Part shown: positions 26,016-37,021 of the stretch, piece after piece
Layout: the number at the start of each line of letters is the position of its first letter
Numbering within the stretch: the stretch's first letter is position 1
Source of the DNA: Rheinheimera sp.
GTDB lineage: Bacteria > Pseudomonadota > Gammaproteobacteria > Enterobacterales > Alteromonadaceae
Direction: 5' to 3'
DNA length: 64,000 nt
Assembly (NCBI RefSeq): GCF_030824435.1
Contig: NZ_JAVBXS010000100.1
Coordinates: forward strand, 62,001-126,000
Notes under the pieces: model-generated
The model's database searches: none
What the model saw: the letters and a program-made list of their open reading frames with translations, nothing else
Told to the model about the DNA's origin: nothing
Made by a program: the position numbers and the translations under genes

Positions 26016-28928
26016 ATGATGAAATTTGCACTTGGGCAACGTTGGATCAGCGATTCAGAATCAGATTTAGGCTTAGGCACCATTGTTGGTATTGAAGGCC
26101 GGATGCTGACCCTGCTGTTCCCGGCCAGCGGTGAAACACGCTTGTATGCCACTGCAGAAGCGCCACTGACCCGCGTGCAGTTTAATCCGGGTGACACCAT
26201 CAAAAGCGCTGAAGACTTCAGTTTGGTTGTTGATACTATTGAAGAAAAAAACGATACCCTAACCTATCACGGCCACAGAACTGACAATGGCGAAGCGGTC
26301 AGTTTACGTGAAACTTTTCTGGATCACTTCATCAGTTTTAACCAGCCCCAAGACCGTCTTTTTGCCGGCCAGCTCGACCGTTTTGAGTGGTTTACGTTGC
26401 GTTACCACAGCTGGCAACATATTCACCGCCAACAACAAAACCCGATGCGCGGTTTAGGCGGCGGTAGGGTTAGCCTTATTCCACACCAATTATACATTGC
26501 CGATGAAGTGGCCAAACGCCATGCTCCACGCGTTTTATTATCAGACGAAGTAGGTTTGGGTAAAACCATTGAAGCTGGTCTTATTATTCATCAGCAGCTG
26601 ATCGCCGGTTTAGCACAGCGGGTGCTGGTGGTGGTGCCCGAGTCGCTCATGCACCAGTGGCTGGTGGAAATGCTGCGCCGTTTTAACCTGAAATTTGCCA
26701 TTTTTGATGAAGAACGTTGCACCGAAGCCAAAGCTGATGGCGGTAATCCGTTTGAATCTGAACAGCTGGTACTGACTAGCCTGGAATTTTTCAGCCGGAA
26801 AAAAAGCTGGCACGAAGCGGCCACCGAAGCGCACTGGGATTTATTGGTGGTGGACGAAGCCCACCATTTACAGTGGAGTGAAGACAACCCCAGCACTGAA
26901 TACCAGCGTATTGAAGCTTTGGCACAAGACACCCCAGGCGTTATTTTATTAACTGCAACACCGGATCAGCTTGGCCATGAAAGCCATTTTGCCCGTTTGC
27001 GTTTACTCGATCCAAACCGGTTTTATGATTATCAGGCCTTCCTCCGGGAAGAGCTGCAATACAAAGAAATTGCCGATTTAGCCAAGCTGGTGTTAGCCAC
27101 TGAACCGCTGGATAACAACACCGCCCAAACTTTACAACAACGTATTGCCGAAACGGATTTATCCAAAGAGCTGGCGTTATTACAGCAACAAGATGAAAAC
27201 GACGACAAAGAACAAGCCCGTCAGTCGGTGATCCGCCAATTGCTGGACCGTCATGGCACAGGCCGCATTTTATTCCGTAATAGCCGCAGCGCCATCAAAG
27301 GTTTCCCTAAACGTCAGGCGCATTTATTGCCTTTAACTTTGCCTGAGCAATATCAGAACGCCATTAAAGTGCAGCAAGCCTTTAACGGCAGCCAGACCGA
27401 TTTACAAAAAGCCACGGCGCAGTTATTCCCGGAACGTATTTTTCAGGAATTTGAAGGTTCAAAATCCAGCTGGTGGCAGTTCGACCCGCGGGTTGAACTC
27501 TTAATTGAACGTATCAAAGGCAATAAATACAAAAAGTTTTTAGTGATTTGCGCCCATGCCGACACCGCCATTGCGCTGGAAGAAGCACTGCGCCTGAAAG
27601 AAGGTATCAGAGCAGCAGTGTTCCACGAAGGCATGAGCATAGTGGAGCGTGACAAAGCCGCCGCTTATTTTGCCCAGGACGACAACAGTGCCCAGGCGCT
27701 GATTTGTTCGGAAATTGGCAGTGAAGGCCGTAACTTCCAGTTTGCCCATCACCTGGTGTTATTTGATTTACCGTTGAACCCGGATTTACTGGAGCAGCGT
27801 ATTGGCCGTCTGGACCGTATTGGCCAGCAGCATGATATTCAAATCCATCTGCCGTATTTTACCAACCATCCACAACAGATTTTGCTGGACTGGTACCATC
27901 AGGGTTTACAGGCGCTGGAACAAACCAGCCAGACCGGCCGCGCCGTGTTTGATCAGGTCAAAGAAGAATTATTGGCGCAACTGGCCGCCAAAGAATCAGA
28001 CAACAACGCTGTTGCTGCCCTTATCAGCAAAACTTATGAGCTGAATCAGGCGCTGAAACAAAAATTAGAACAAGGCCGCGACAAACTGCTGGAAATCAAC
28101 TCGGCCGGTGCCGGCCGTGCTGAACAAATTGCAGCAGCTATTGCAGCGCAGGACGACGAAACTATTTTGCCACTTTATATGATCAAAGCCTGGGATATTC
28201 TGGGCATTAATCAGGATGACCGCAGCGACACCAGTATTATTCTGACGCCCTCAGAACAAACCCAGGGCCATTACCCTGGCCTCGAAGATGACGGTGTTTC
28301 TGTTACTTTTGACCGCAAGACCGCATTGGCACAAGAAGATATCCAGTTTTTAAGCTGGGACCATCCTATGGTGCAAGGCACGCTGGATATTGTTACTAAT
28401 GACTCGATGGGCAATAGTTCTGCCGCCATTTTGTTTAATAAACAACTGCCGGTGGGCAGCTTTTTTGTTGAGTTTATTTATGTGGCTGAAGCCAGCGCAC
28501 CACCTGAGCTGCAGTTAGGTCGTTATTTACCACCCACCCCTATCCGGTTGTTGTTGGAAAAAACCGGTAAAAATTTAGCACCGAATGTGCCTTTTGATAA
28601 TTTTAACCGTCAGCTAAAACCTGTTGGCCGCCAGACAGCGGCCAAACTGGTGGGCGCTTTACAAAGCACTATTCACCCGTTAATTGCCAAAGCCGAAGCT
28701 TATGCCAGCGCACAACTGGCGCAAATTCAGCAGGATGCCCAGCATAAAATGGACGAAGCTTTACAAGCGCAAATCAACAGGTTAACAGCACTGCGTGCCA
28801 TAAACCCTGCGGTGCGGCCGGAAGAAATTGCCCATTTTGAACAAATGCAGCGTGAACTGACCGACTACATCGGCAAAGCGCGGCTGAAGTTTGATGCCAT
28901 CCGGGTGATAGTGGCGAGCCACGAGTGA
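26016..28928 (+). CDS. rapA: RNA polymerase-associated SWI2/SNF2 ATPase RapA
   Basis: This protein of about 970 residues (E. coli RapA 968) has the N-terminus MKFALGQRWISDSESDLGLG, very close to E. coli. Motifs: Walker A SDEVGLGKTIEAG, DEAH box LLVVDEAHHL, TATPDQLG and the C-terminal helicase motif LLEQRIGRLDRIGQ. RapA recycles RNA polymerase stalled after transcription. Two adjacent ATGs (26016 and 26019) are possible; GGAG lies 11 bp upstream of the first. Upstream in-frame sequence was rejected by comparison with RapA. Intact along its length. Confidence 0.97.
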   Translation: MMKFALGQRWISDSESDLGLGTIVGIEGRMLTLLFPASGETRLYATAEAPLTRVQFNPGDTIKSAEDFSLVVDTIEEKNDTLTYHGHRTDNGEAVSLRETFLDHFISFNQPQDRLFAGQLDRFEWFTLRYHSWQHIHRQQQNPMRGLGGGRVSLIPHQLYIADEVAKRHAPRVLLSDEVGLGKTIEAGLIIHQQLIAGLAQRVLVVVPESLMHQWLVEMLRRFNLKFAIFDEERCTEAKADGGNPFESEQLVLTSLEFFSRKKSWHEAATEAHWDLLVVDEAHHLQWSEDNPSTEYQRIEALAQDTPGVILLTATPDQLGHESHFARLRLLDPNRFYDYQAFLREELQYKEIADLAKLVLATEPLDNNTAQTLQQRIAETDLSKELALLQQQDENDDKEQARQSVIRQLLDRHGTGRILFRNSRSAIKGFPKRQAHLLPLTLPEQYQNAIKVQQAFNGSQTDLQKATAQLFPERIFQEFEGSKSSWWQFDPRVELLIERIKGNKYKKFLVICAHADTAIALEEALRLKEGIRAAVFHEGMSIVERDKAAAYFAQDDNSAQALICSEIGSEGRNFQFAHHLVLFDLPLNPDLLEQRIGRLDRIGQQHDIQIHLPYFTNHPQQILLDWYHQGLQALEQTSQTGRAVFDQVKEELLAQLAAKESDNNAVAALISKTYELNQALKQKLEQGRDKLLEINSAGAGRAEQIAAAIAAQDDETILPLYMIKAWDILGINQDDRSDTSIILTPSEQTQGHYPGLEDDGVSVTFDRKTALAQEDIQFLSWDHPMVQGTLDIVTNDSMGNSSAAILFNKQLPVGSFFVEFIYVAEASAPPELQLGRYLPPTPIRLLLEKTGKNLAPNVPFDNFNRQLKPVGRQTAAKLVGALQSTIHPLIAKAEAYASAQLAQIQQDAQHKMDEALQAQINRLTALRAINPAVRPEEIAHFEQMQRELTDYIGKARLKFDAIRVIVASHE

Positions 28929-28959
28929 GTCAAATGACGCTGTTTTGGGAACTCTGTTA

Positions 28960-29613
28960 ATGCTGTTGGTCTACGAACCGCCATTGTCGCCCTATCTGGA
29001 TATTTTGTATCAGGATGAGCAGTTGCTCATTCTGAATAAACCCAGTGGTTTATTAACAGTGCCGGGGCGTTTGCCGGAGCACCAGGACAGCCTGGAGCTT
29101 AGGGTAAAAAGGGTGTTTCCAGAAGCGCGCATTGTGCACAGGCTGGATATGGCAACCTCAGGTTTGGTGGTGATGGCACTTGGCGCCGACAGTCAACGCC
29201 ATCTGAACCTGCAGTTTGAGAAGCGCCAAACCGAAAAACACTATATAGCGCGCCTGGAAGGCAAAGTACCGGTGCATTGTGGTTCAGTCGAATTACCACT
29301 GATTTGTGACTGGCCAAACAGACCCAAACAAATGGTGTGTTTTAGCCGTGGTAAAAAAGCCCTGACCCACTTTGCCGTGCTGTCGCAGGATGAACACAGC
29401 AGCTTTGTGAAACTTATTCCGGTCACGGGACGTTCGCATCAGCTGCGGGTGCACATGCAGTGGCTCGGGCATCCTATTCTTGGGGATAAGTTTTATGCGT
29501 CTCAACAAGGACTTGCAGCGGCGTCTCGCTTGCAACTGCATGCTGCTTACCTGGCGTTTTACCATCCGTCAGATGGCCGTTGGTTGAGCTTTAGCTGTCC
29601 TTGCCCTTTTTAA
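28960..29613 (+). CDS. rluA: Dual-specificity pseudouridine synthase RluA
   Basis: This 217-residue enzyme makes pseudouridine at 23S rRNA position 746 and tRNA position 32 in E. coli. Close match: YQDEQLLILNKPSGLL, catalytic HRLDMATSGLVVMAL, LPLICDWPNRPKQMVC, TGRSHQLRVHM, GHPILGDKFYA. The ATG with GGGAA 8 bp upstream is preferred over an in-frame TTG. It lies 31 bp after rapA, probably co-transcribed, as in other gammaproteobacteria. Confidence 0.95.
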   Translation: MLLVYEPPLSPYLDILYQDEQLLILNKPSGLLTVPGRLPEHQDSLELRVKRVFPEARIVHRLDMATSGLVVMALGADSQRHLNLQFEKRQTEKHYIARLEGKVPVHCGSVELPLICDWPNRPKQMVCFSRGKKALTHFAVLSQDEHSSFVKLIPVTGRSHQLRVHMQWLGHPILGDKFYASQQGLAAASRLQLHAAYLAFYHPSDGRWLSFSCPCPF

Positions 29614-29786
29614 GCTGGCACAACACAAAATTTAATTAACCTCAGATTCATCTTCAGCTGTTATGCTGCCGCCGCTTTCGCAACCTATTGCCACACAACT
29701 GAAATAATATTGAGTGAAATTTGTTTAATCCCAGCAAATCAAATAAAATTAGCCGGTTGGAAAAAACACCCCTTAAGGAGATACGG

Positions 29787-30848
29787 ATGAAACTTAAAAC
29801 TAGCGCAATTGCCATTTTGGCAGCTTTTCCCCTGATGTCGTTTGTAGCATCTGCGGCTCCAACTGCAGAACAGTTACAAGATCGGGCTTTTGGTTCTATA
29901 TTCTGGGAATATTACACACCAGACAGCGACAAATCACGTTCTGCTGAATGGGAAGGTGCTGACAATGGTGACGGCATGGGTCTGCAACTGGGCTACCGCA
30001 TCAACAAAGCATGGGCTATCCGTGCTGAATACGTACGTCAGGATCTGGAATCTGCATTAAGCGATCTGGATGTTGAAGGTAACCGTGTTGGTCTGGACCT
30101 GATGTATCACGTTGACAGCCTGCCAGTGTACGTTGTTGGTGGTGTGAAAAACTTCACTACTGGCCGCAGTGCTTCTGCAGCTAACATCGGTATCGGTGCA
30201 AACCTGTTTGCCACTGACGACCTGGCTGTATTTGTTGAAGCCAACCGTTATCAGGGTATCAGCAAATCATTTGCTGATGCCGGTGTTAAATTAGGCTTAA
30301 GCTACCACTTTGGTTCAGCTCCTGTTGCGGCGCCTGCGCCAGCTCCAGAGCCAGCTCCTGCTCCGGCACCAGTGATTGGTGATGCGGATCAGGACGGTGT
30401 AACTGATGATAAAGATCAGTGTGCTAACACACCAATCACTGACAAAGTAGACACTGTTGGTTGTTCAATTTTCACTGAACAGTCAGTCAGCATCGCACTG
30501 AACGCTCAGTTTGATAACGACTCTGCAGTAGTAAAAACTCAGTACCATGCTGATATCGAAAAACTGGCAAACTTCTTAAAACGTTTCCCAAATACTGACG
30601 TTGAAATTGGTGGCCACGCTTCTAACGTAGGTAAACCAGCTTACAACATGGCACTGTCACAACGTCGTGCTGACGCTATCGCTGCAGTACTGGTGAACGA
30701 GTTTGGTATCGCTTCTTCACGCGTAAAAGCTGTAGGTTATGGCGTGACTAAACCACGTGCTGCCGGTAACACAGCTGCAGCTCATGCTGTAAACCGTCGT
30801 ATCGAAGCGACAGTGACTGCTTCTGTGAAAGAAGCTGTTCAGCGTTAA
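29787..30848 (+). CDS. OmpA-family outer-membrane protein
   Basis: This 353-residue protein has a strong AAGGAG site 6 bp before the ATG. Signal peptide to about residue 23 (SAA), then an 8-stranded-barrel-type N-terminal domain (about 25-185, IFWEYYTPD ... GLSYHFG). A Pro/Ala-rich hinge and a thrombospondin-3-like calcium repeat (DADQDGVTDDKDQC) are followed by an OmpA/MotB peptidoglycan-binding domain (about 235-345, GGHASNVGKPAYNMALSQRRA, VNRRIEATV). Its codon use looks more uniform than that of its neighbours, which would fit an abundant protein. It has a strong terminator. Confidence 0.93.
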   Translation: MKLKTSAIAILAAFPLMSFVASAAPTAEQLQDRAFGSIFWEYYTPDSDKSRSAEWEGADNGDGMGLQLGYRINKAWAIRAEYVRQDLESALSDLDVEGNRVGLDLMYHVDSLPVYVVGGVKNFTTGRSASAANIGIGANLFATDDLAVFVEANRYQGISKSFADAGVKLGLSYHFGSAPVAAPAPAPEPAPAPAPVIGDADQDGVTDDKDQCANTPITDKVDTVGCSIFTEQSVSIALNAQFDNDSAVVKTQYHADIEKLANFLKRFPNTDVEIGGHASNVGKPAYNMALSQRRADAIAAVLVNEFGIASSRVKAVGYGVTKPRAAGNTAAAHAVNRRIEATVTASVKEAVQR

Positions 30849-30865
30849 TTGCTGATGTTTTGCTG

Positions 30866-30894
30866 AAAAAGCCGCCGCCTGGCGGCTTTTTTTT
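30866..30894 (+). terminator. Terminator of the OmpA-family gene
   Basis: AAAAAGCCGCC (30866-30876) pairs with GGCGGCTTTTT (30881-30891) over a GCCT loop; the T run continues to 30894. Confidence 0.93.
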
Positions 30895-31006
30895 GCCGGA
30901 AAAACACCTTTCAGCAACAGGCTTCAGACAAAATGTGCACTGCGATTTAAGTTCTCTGCCAAAAGGCCGATACTCTTTTTAATCAGTCTTTTGCCGGAAT
31001 GTTCAG

Positions 31007-31780
31007 ATGTTAAAACCTTTGTTGTGTTGTGGCCTGCTGATGTTCAGCAGCATCACTCCAGCTGTTGATATGGCAGCCAGTGTGGAAAGCGCCCACAGCT
31101 TTGATTTACAAAGACAATTAGCAAGCAATGAATTTGAAACGCTCAAAGCCGGCGACATTACTTTTACCACTTTGTATAAACCGGCCATGACAGCTTTTAC
31201 CAAAGGCACTGTGATTTTATTGCCTGACTGGTCACAACACGCCGCCAGCCCGCGGGCTATTAATATGCTGCGCCAACAACTGGTGGATTATGGTTGGGAC
31301 ACCCTGGCTGTGATGGTGCCAGATCCTTTGCCGCACCCTGATGCGGAAAACTTATTAACTTATCAAAATGAATTGTTGTTGCGACTGCAAGCCGCGATGG
31401 AAAAAGCCCAAAGCAAAACCGGCAGTGTGATAGTAGTGGCACAGGGCAGCAGTGGCGCCATCTTAAATCAGTTATATCAGAGCAGCGACGTGGCAAAACC
31501 CGACGGCCTGGTGCTGCTCAGTGCTTATCTGGCAGAGCCGGCTTTAAACGAAGCAGTGTCGCTGGCGTTGGCCAAACACAAAGTACCTACCCTCGATATT
31601 CAGCAACAAGATGACAATGCTTTTGTGCTGGCCAGCAGCACACTGCGGTTACAGCTGGTACGTAAACATATTAAAGAACTGTACCGGCAACGTATTTTGC
31701 CAGGCTCCATGGATGACCGTCATAACCAGCAGTGGTTATTCAGCGAAGTAAATGGCTGGCTGAGTTATCTGGGGTATTAG
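31007..31780 (+). CDS. DUF3530 family exported protein
   Basis: This 257-residue protein has an N-terminal signal sequence ending near TPAVD. The body has an alpha/beta-hydrolase-like order (GTVILLPDWSQHAASPRAI, LVDYGWDTLAVMVPDP, SVIVVAQGSSGAIL, GLVLLSAYLA), matching DUF3530. The GSS motif stands where a nucleophile elbow would be, but activity is unproven. It is a single gene followed by the 97-bp repeats. Confidence 0.8.
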   Translation: MLKPLLCCGLLMFSSITPAVDMAASVESAHSFDLQRQLASNEFETLKAGDITFTTLYKPAMTAFTKGTVILLPDWSQHAASPRAINMLRQQLVDYGWDTLAVMVPDPLPHPDAENLLTYQNELLLRLQAAMEKAQSKTGSVIVVAQGSSGAILNQLYQSSDVAKPDGLVLLSAYLAEPALNEAVSLALAKHKVPTLDIQQQDDNAFVLASSTLRLQLVRKHIKELYRQRILPGSMDDRHNQQWLFSEVNGWLSYLGY

Positions 31781-31808
31781 TCGGGAAAAAACGCCGCCAT
31801 TTGCTGCT

Positions 31809-32098
31809 GCCCGGCCACCCGCCAAGCGTGAGGCGCAACCACGGCAGCACGCCAAACTGTTGGTGTGCGATCCCGCAGTTGCCCTGCAATAGCGGCATAC
31901 CTTCAGCCCGGCCACCCGCCAAGCGGGAGGCGCAACCACGGCAGCACGCCAAACTGTTGGTGTGCGATCCCGCAGTTGCCCTGCAATAGCGGCATACCTT
32001 CAGCCCGGCCACCCGCCAAGCGGGAGGCGCAACCACGGCAGCTCGCCAAACTGTTGGCGTGCCGAGATCCCGCAGTTGCCCTGCAATAGCGGCATACC
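31809..32098. repeat. Three tandem copies of a 97-bp hairpin-rich repeat
   Basis: Copies start at 31809, 31906 and 32003 and are nearly identical; the third carries a small insertion and several substitutions. Each unit contains two hairpins: CCCGC-CAA-GCGGG (31915-31927 in copy 2; one mismatch in copy 1) and GCACGCCAA-ACTG-TTGGTGTGC (31944-31965 in copy 2). Open frames across the repeats change frame every unit because 97 is not a multiple of 3, so they are not coding. The array fills the gap between DUF3530 and the chemoreceptor. It resembles REP/BIME-type intergenic repeats, but I do not recognise the family. Confidence 0.9.
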
Positions 32099-32113
32099 GT
32101 ACATCCTGTACAT

Positions 32114-32137
32114 AAAAAAAGGGCGCTTTGAGCGCCC
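32114..32137 (-). terminator. Terminator of the PAS chemoreceptor gene
   Basis: On the minus strand GGGCGCT (from 32137) pairs with AGCGCCC (to 32121) over a 3-base loop, followed by seven T. Confidence 0.9.
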
Positions 32138-32158
32138 CTTGTCAGCAATAAACAACAC

Positions 32159-33718
32159 TTATTTTTTAAAACGTTCCACTAACTGATACAAAGATTCAGC
32201 GTTTCGTTCCAAATCACTGCTGACGGCTGCTGCCTGCTCGCTGTTGTGATAACTGTCACCGGCTAAATCAGCAATACGGCTGACCTGCCTGTTAATATCC
32301 TCGGAGACATGGGCTTGTTCTTCCACAGCAACCGCAATCTGATGGCCCATTTTGGCAATAATATTCACCGCATCCATAATGCCGTTGAGCATCTGTTCGG
32401 TTTCCTGCACCTTGGCAACCCCTAACTCTGTGGCATGTATACCTTCATTGGCCGCCGACACCGCCGCAGTGGCGCCACTTTGTAAATTATTAATAATTAC
32501 CTGAATTTGTTTGGTCGATTCCTGAGTTCTTTGTGCCAAATGCCGCACCTCATCGGCCACCACCGCAAACCCCCTGCCCTGATCACCGGCTCTGGCAGCT
32601 TCAATGGCCGCATTGAGTGCCAATAAATTGGTTTGTTCAGCAATTTGCTGAATAATTTCGGCAGCCTGGGTAATGCTGGACGTTTGGGTCGCCAAATCTG
32701 TGACAGCTGTGGAGATGGCCTGCACAGTGCGTGCTAAGGCATTAATCGCTTCTTTGGTCTGCTGGGCCACTAGCTGACCCTGACAGGTCAGTTCATTGGC
32801 ATTGGCGGCCTGATTCGAGGTCAGTTGCACATTCTGCGCAACCTCAGCAATGGTATGGGTCATCTGGTTCATTGCAGTGGCTGTCTGGTCAGTTTCCTGC
32901 TGCTGCGAGCTGATAGAACCCAAAGTTGCTTCTGAAAGCTCATGGGCTTGCGCTGATTCTTTTGAAGCCAATAAAGCAGCATCTTCCAGCCGGGTTAACA
33001 CAGTGCGCAGATGAGCTGTTTCTGTCACCAGCGCCAGTTCCAGTTGCCCCCAACTATTAGATTTGCCGGTATAAACCTGACTGGCAATAGGACATAAAAA
33101 CGGATTGCTCAGCTGGGCCTGCAATTGTTGTCTTGCACGCACTGTGCCTGCTCTTTCAAACCACAACATGGCAAAACTGCTGGCTGCTGCTGCAATACCG
33201 GCGCCGTATTGCCCTAACACGCTTGCCGCCATCACTGTCACCACTAATACGGCCGCTGCCCCAAGTGGCAAGCGGACTGCTTCCGGCAACAACTGACCCG
33301 CGGGTTGTTTACCCAGACTCATTTGCCGGTAAACTTGTTCAGCCCTTTGTACCTGCTCCAGCGTTGGTTTGACCCGGACAGATTCAAAACCCACCACCTG
33401 ACCTTGTTGCAAAATGGGTGTGACATAAGCATTCACCCAATAATAATCGCCATTTTTACAACGGTTTTTCACTACGCCCATCCAGCATTTACCGGTTTTC
33501 AGGTAGTCCCACATGCCGGCAAAAACCGTTTCCGGCATATCCGGATGGCGCACCAGATTATGTGGCTGACCGATAAGCTCTTCACGGGTAAAACCGCTGA
33601 CATCAACAAAAGCATCGTTACAATACTGAATATTTCCCCGCACATCAGTTGCAGAAATTAATCGTTGTTCAGCGGGAAAGGTTCGTTCTCTGGAAGTAAC
33701 CGGCAGATTCTGGCGCAT
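32159..33718 (-). CDS. PAS-domain chemoreceptor (Aer-like)
   Basis: This 519-residue protein starts at the ATG 9 bp after AGGA. PAS domain at about 20-125 (NAFVDVSGFTREELIGQPHN in outline, NLVRHPDMPETVF, KNRCKNGDYYWVNAYVTP) is of the Aer redox-sensing type. About 155-195 is a hydrophobic membrane hairpin (LPLGAAAVLVVTVMAASVLG and the next segment), with no periplasmic domain. A methyl-accepting signalling domain follows, with the conserved tip [20 protein letters not shown]. It probably mediates energy or redox taxis. A monocistronic gene with its own terminator. Confidence 0.9.
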   Translation of the reverse strand: MRQNLPVTSRERTFPAEQRLISATDVRGNIQYCNDAFVDVSGFTREELIGQPHNLVRHPDMPETVFAGMWDYLKTGKCWMGVVKNRCKNGDYYWVNAYVTPILQQGQVVGFESVRVKPTLEQVQRAEQVYRQMSLGKQPAGQLLPEAVRLPLGAAAVLVVTVMAASVLGQYGAGIAAAASSFAMLWFERAGTVRARQQLQAQLSNPFLCPIASQVYTGKSNSWGQLELALVTETAHLRTVLTRLEDAALLASKESAQAHELSEATLGSISSQQQETDQTATAMNQMTHTIAEVAQNVQLTSNQAANANELTCQGQLVAQQTKEAINALARTVQAISTAVTDLATQTSSITQAAEIIQQIAEQTNLLALNAAIEAARAGDQGRGFAVVADEVRHLAQRTQESTKQIQVIINNLQSGATAAVSAANEGIHATELGVAKVQETEQMLNGIMDAVNIIAKMGHQIAVAVEEQAHVSEDINRQVSRIADLAGDSYHNSEQAAAVSSDLERNAESLYQLVERFKK

Positions 33719-33770
33719 GGCAGGCAATCCTTTGTTAGACACACAAAAAGAAAATACCGGATTTCAATAT

Positions 33771-33787
33771 TCGGTACTATGTACCGA
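33771..33787. promoter_or_regulatory. 17-bp palindrome upstream of the chemoreceptor gene
   Basis: TCGGTAC-TAT-GTACCGA is a perfect inverted repeat with 7-bp arms, 53 bp upstream of the chemoreceptor start. It could be an operator for this gene or the divergent DUF486 gene. No known regulator is recognised. Confidence 0.35.
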
Positions 33788-33938
33788 TAAATCTAGATCA
33801 ACACCTTGTCATTGCAAGGAAAAAACTGATTAAAATTTAAACTGTTATCATACTAGTTACCAAAGCTGAACAACTGCCGTTTTCAGCGCCTGCATGTTAG
33901 GATCTGCAGTTGTTTGCAGCCATTTTTCTGAGGTATCC

Positions 33939-34295
33939 ATGTTCCAGCCAAGTCCGGTGCTCAGCACCATTATTCTGCTGTTATTGAGTAATATTTTTAT
34001 GACTTTTGCCTGGTATGGCCATCTGAAGCACTTGAAAGGCTCGGCGATTTACATCGCTATTCTGGTGTCCTGGGGCATTGCGTTTTTTGAATATATGTTG
34101 ATGGTGCCTGCCAACCGGATTGGTTCACAGGTGCTGTCGCTGGCACAACTGAAGATATTGCAGGAAGTGATTACACTGTCGGTGTTTATTCCATTTGCGC
34201 TGTTTTATATGAAAGAGCCGTTTAAATGGAATTATGTGTATGCCGGCTTTTGTTTATTGGGCGCAGTGTATTTTATGTTTTATCACAAGAGTTAA
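33939..34295 (+). CDS. DUF486 small multidrug-resistance-like membrane protein
   Basis: This 118-residue protein has four hydrophobic segments (STIILLLLSNIFMTFAWYGHL; AIYIAILVSWGIAFFEYML; LQEVITLSVFIPFALFYM; YVYAGFCLLGAVYFMFY), the DUF486 pattern, distantly like DMT/SMR transporters. Conserved PANRIGS and WNYVYAGFCLLGA are present. GAGG precedes the ATG. Transport function is inferred from the fold and unproven. Confidence 0.85.
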   Translation: MFQPSPVLSTIILLLLSNIFMTFAWYGHLKHLKGSAIYIAILVSWGIAFFEYMLMVPANRIGSQVLSLAQLKILQEVITLSVFIPFALFYMKEPFKWNYVYAGFCLLGAVYFMFYHKS

Positions 34296-34402
34296 AGCGG
34301 GCAGCGCAGCTTGATAAAGCCTGTATTTGACGTTTCATGTTGTGGATGGTGTTTTGCGGTCAGCAGCTCAAGGTTGCTGCCGGCAATAACCGGCAACCCA
34401 AC

Positions 34403-35199
34403 TTAACTGCGGTGTTGCTTAATCATTTCATAAGCGGCCTGAATATCCTGAGTTTTGCGTTTGGCCAGTTCCAGCATTTCTGCCGGCAGGCCTTGCGACA
34501 TCAGTTTATCCGGATGATGTTGCGCCATCTGTTTTTTGTAAGCTTTTTTCAACTCACTTTCGCTGCATTCCGACGTCACCCCCAACAACTGATAAGCGTC
34601 CTGCAAGGTATCGGCCTTGGCCGCTGTCTGGCGCGGTCTTTTGGCAAAACGGGCTTCCGCCTGATAACGCCCGAGCAGATATTGCAGTCTGCTGGCTGAA
34701 ATTGACAAAGCGTCGGCCAGTTGCTGCAACAACCTCTCTTCCACAGCACTTAAATGCGCGTCCACATATGCGATGCTGATTTGGATTTCTAAAAACAGCT
34801 GCAATAAATCCGGACGCCAGCGGTAGCTTTGTTTTAACAAGGCCAGCTGCGTCAATAATGGAAAATCAGCAGCCTTACCTTCACGAAACGCCCGTTGTGC
34901 TTCCTGTTGCTGCCTGGTATTCAAGCCAAGCTGCTGCATAAAATCAGTGGCTTTATCAATATGGGCAGTGGTTACCACACCATCAGCTTTGGCCAGGTGC
35001 CCCATCACCGCAAAGGTGCTGTACATAAACACGCCCTGGGCTTCGCTGTTGTCTTTTTTTAGTGCGGCAAAACCGCCGGACGCTTCAAAAGAAGAACGCA
35101 AACTGCGGTCAAACCAATGACCAATCAGCAGACCCAATAACAAACCCGGCCACTTAAACAATGCCATACCAAACATAGCGCCCAGCAATTTACCCCACA

Positions 35200-35200
<1 letters not shown>
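34403..35200 (-). CDS. djlA: Membrane-anchored DnaJ-like co-chaperone DjlA
   Basis: This 265-residue protein has an N-terminal hydrophobic segment with Gly residues (MWGKLLGAMFGMALFKWPGL then LLGLLIGHW), a central TerB-like helical domain with KADGVVTTAHI and a C-terminal J-domain with the HPD motif (MAQHHPDKL). It stimulates DnaK at the inner membrane. Its ATG shares one base with the murU stop codon, so it belongs to the amgK-murU-djlA operon. This gene order beside lptD is conserved in related bacteria. Confidence 0.93.
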
Positions 35201-36890
<1,690 letters not shown>

Positions 36891-37021
36891 TTTTTACTCC
36901 CAGCGGGTCAAAGAGCGCACTATATCCGATTAGCAACAACCATAAAATTGCTTTATCATGACCAACCTGCTGTTTTTGCAACGATGCAACTGCAGCAAGG
37001 CTTCTACTCTGAGACTGCGGG

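Noticed and set aside
29721-29786. N-terminal extension of the OmpA-family protein
   Set aside because: It would place 22 charged residues before a clear signal peptide, and the AAGGAG site supports the ATG at 29787.
31732-32186. Overlapping open frames of 60-98 codons through the 97-bp repeats, encoding repeated peptides
   Set aside because: The unit length is not a multiple of 3, so the frame changes each copy. There is no ribosome site, and both strands are equally open because the repeat is GC-rich.
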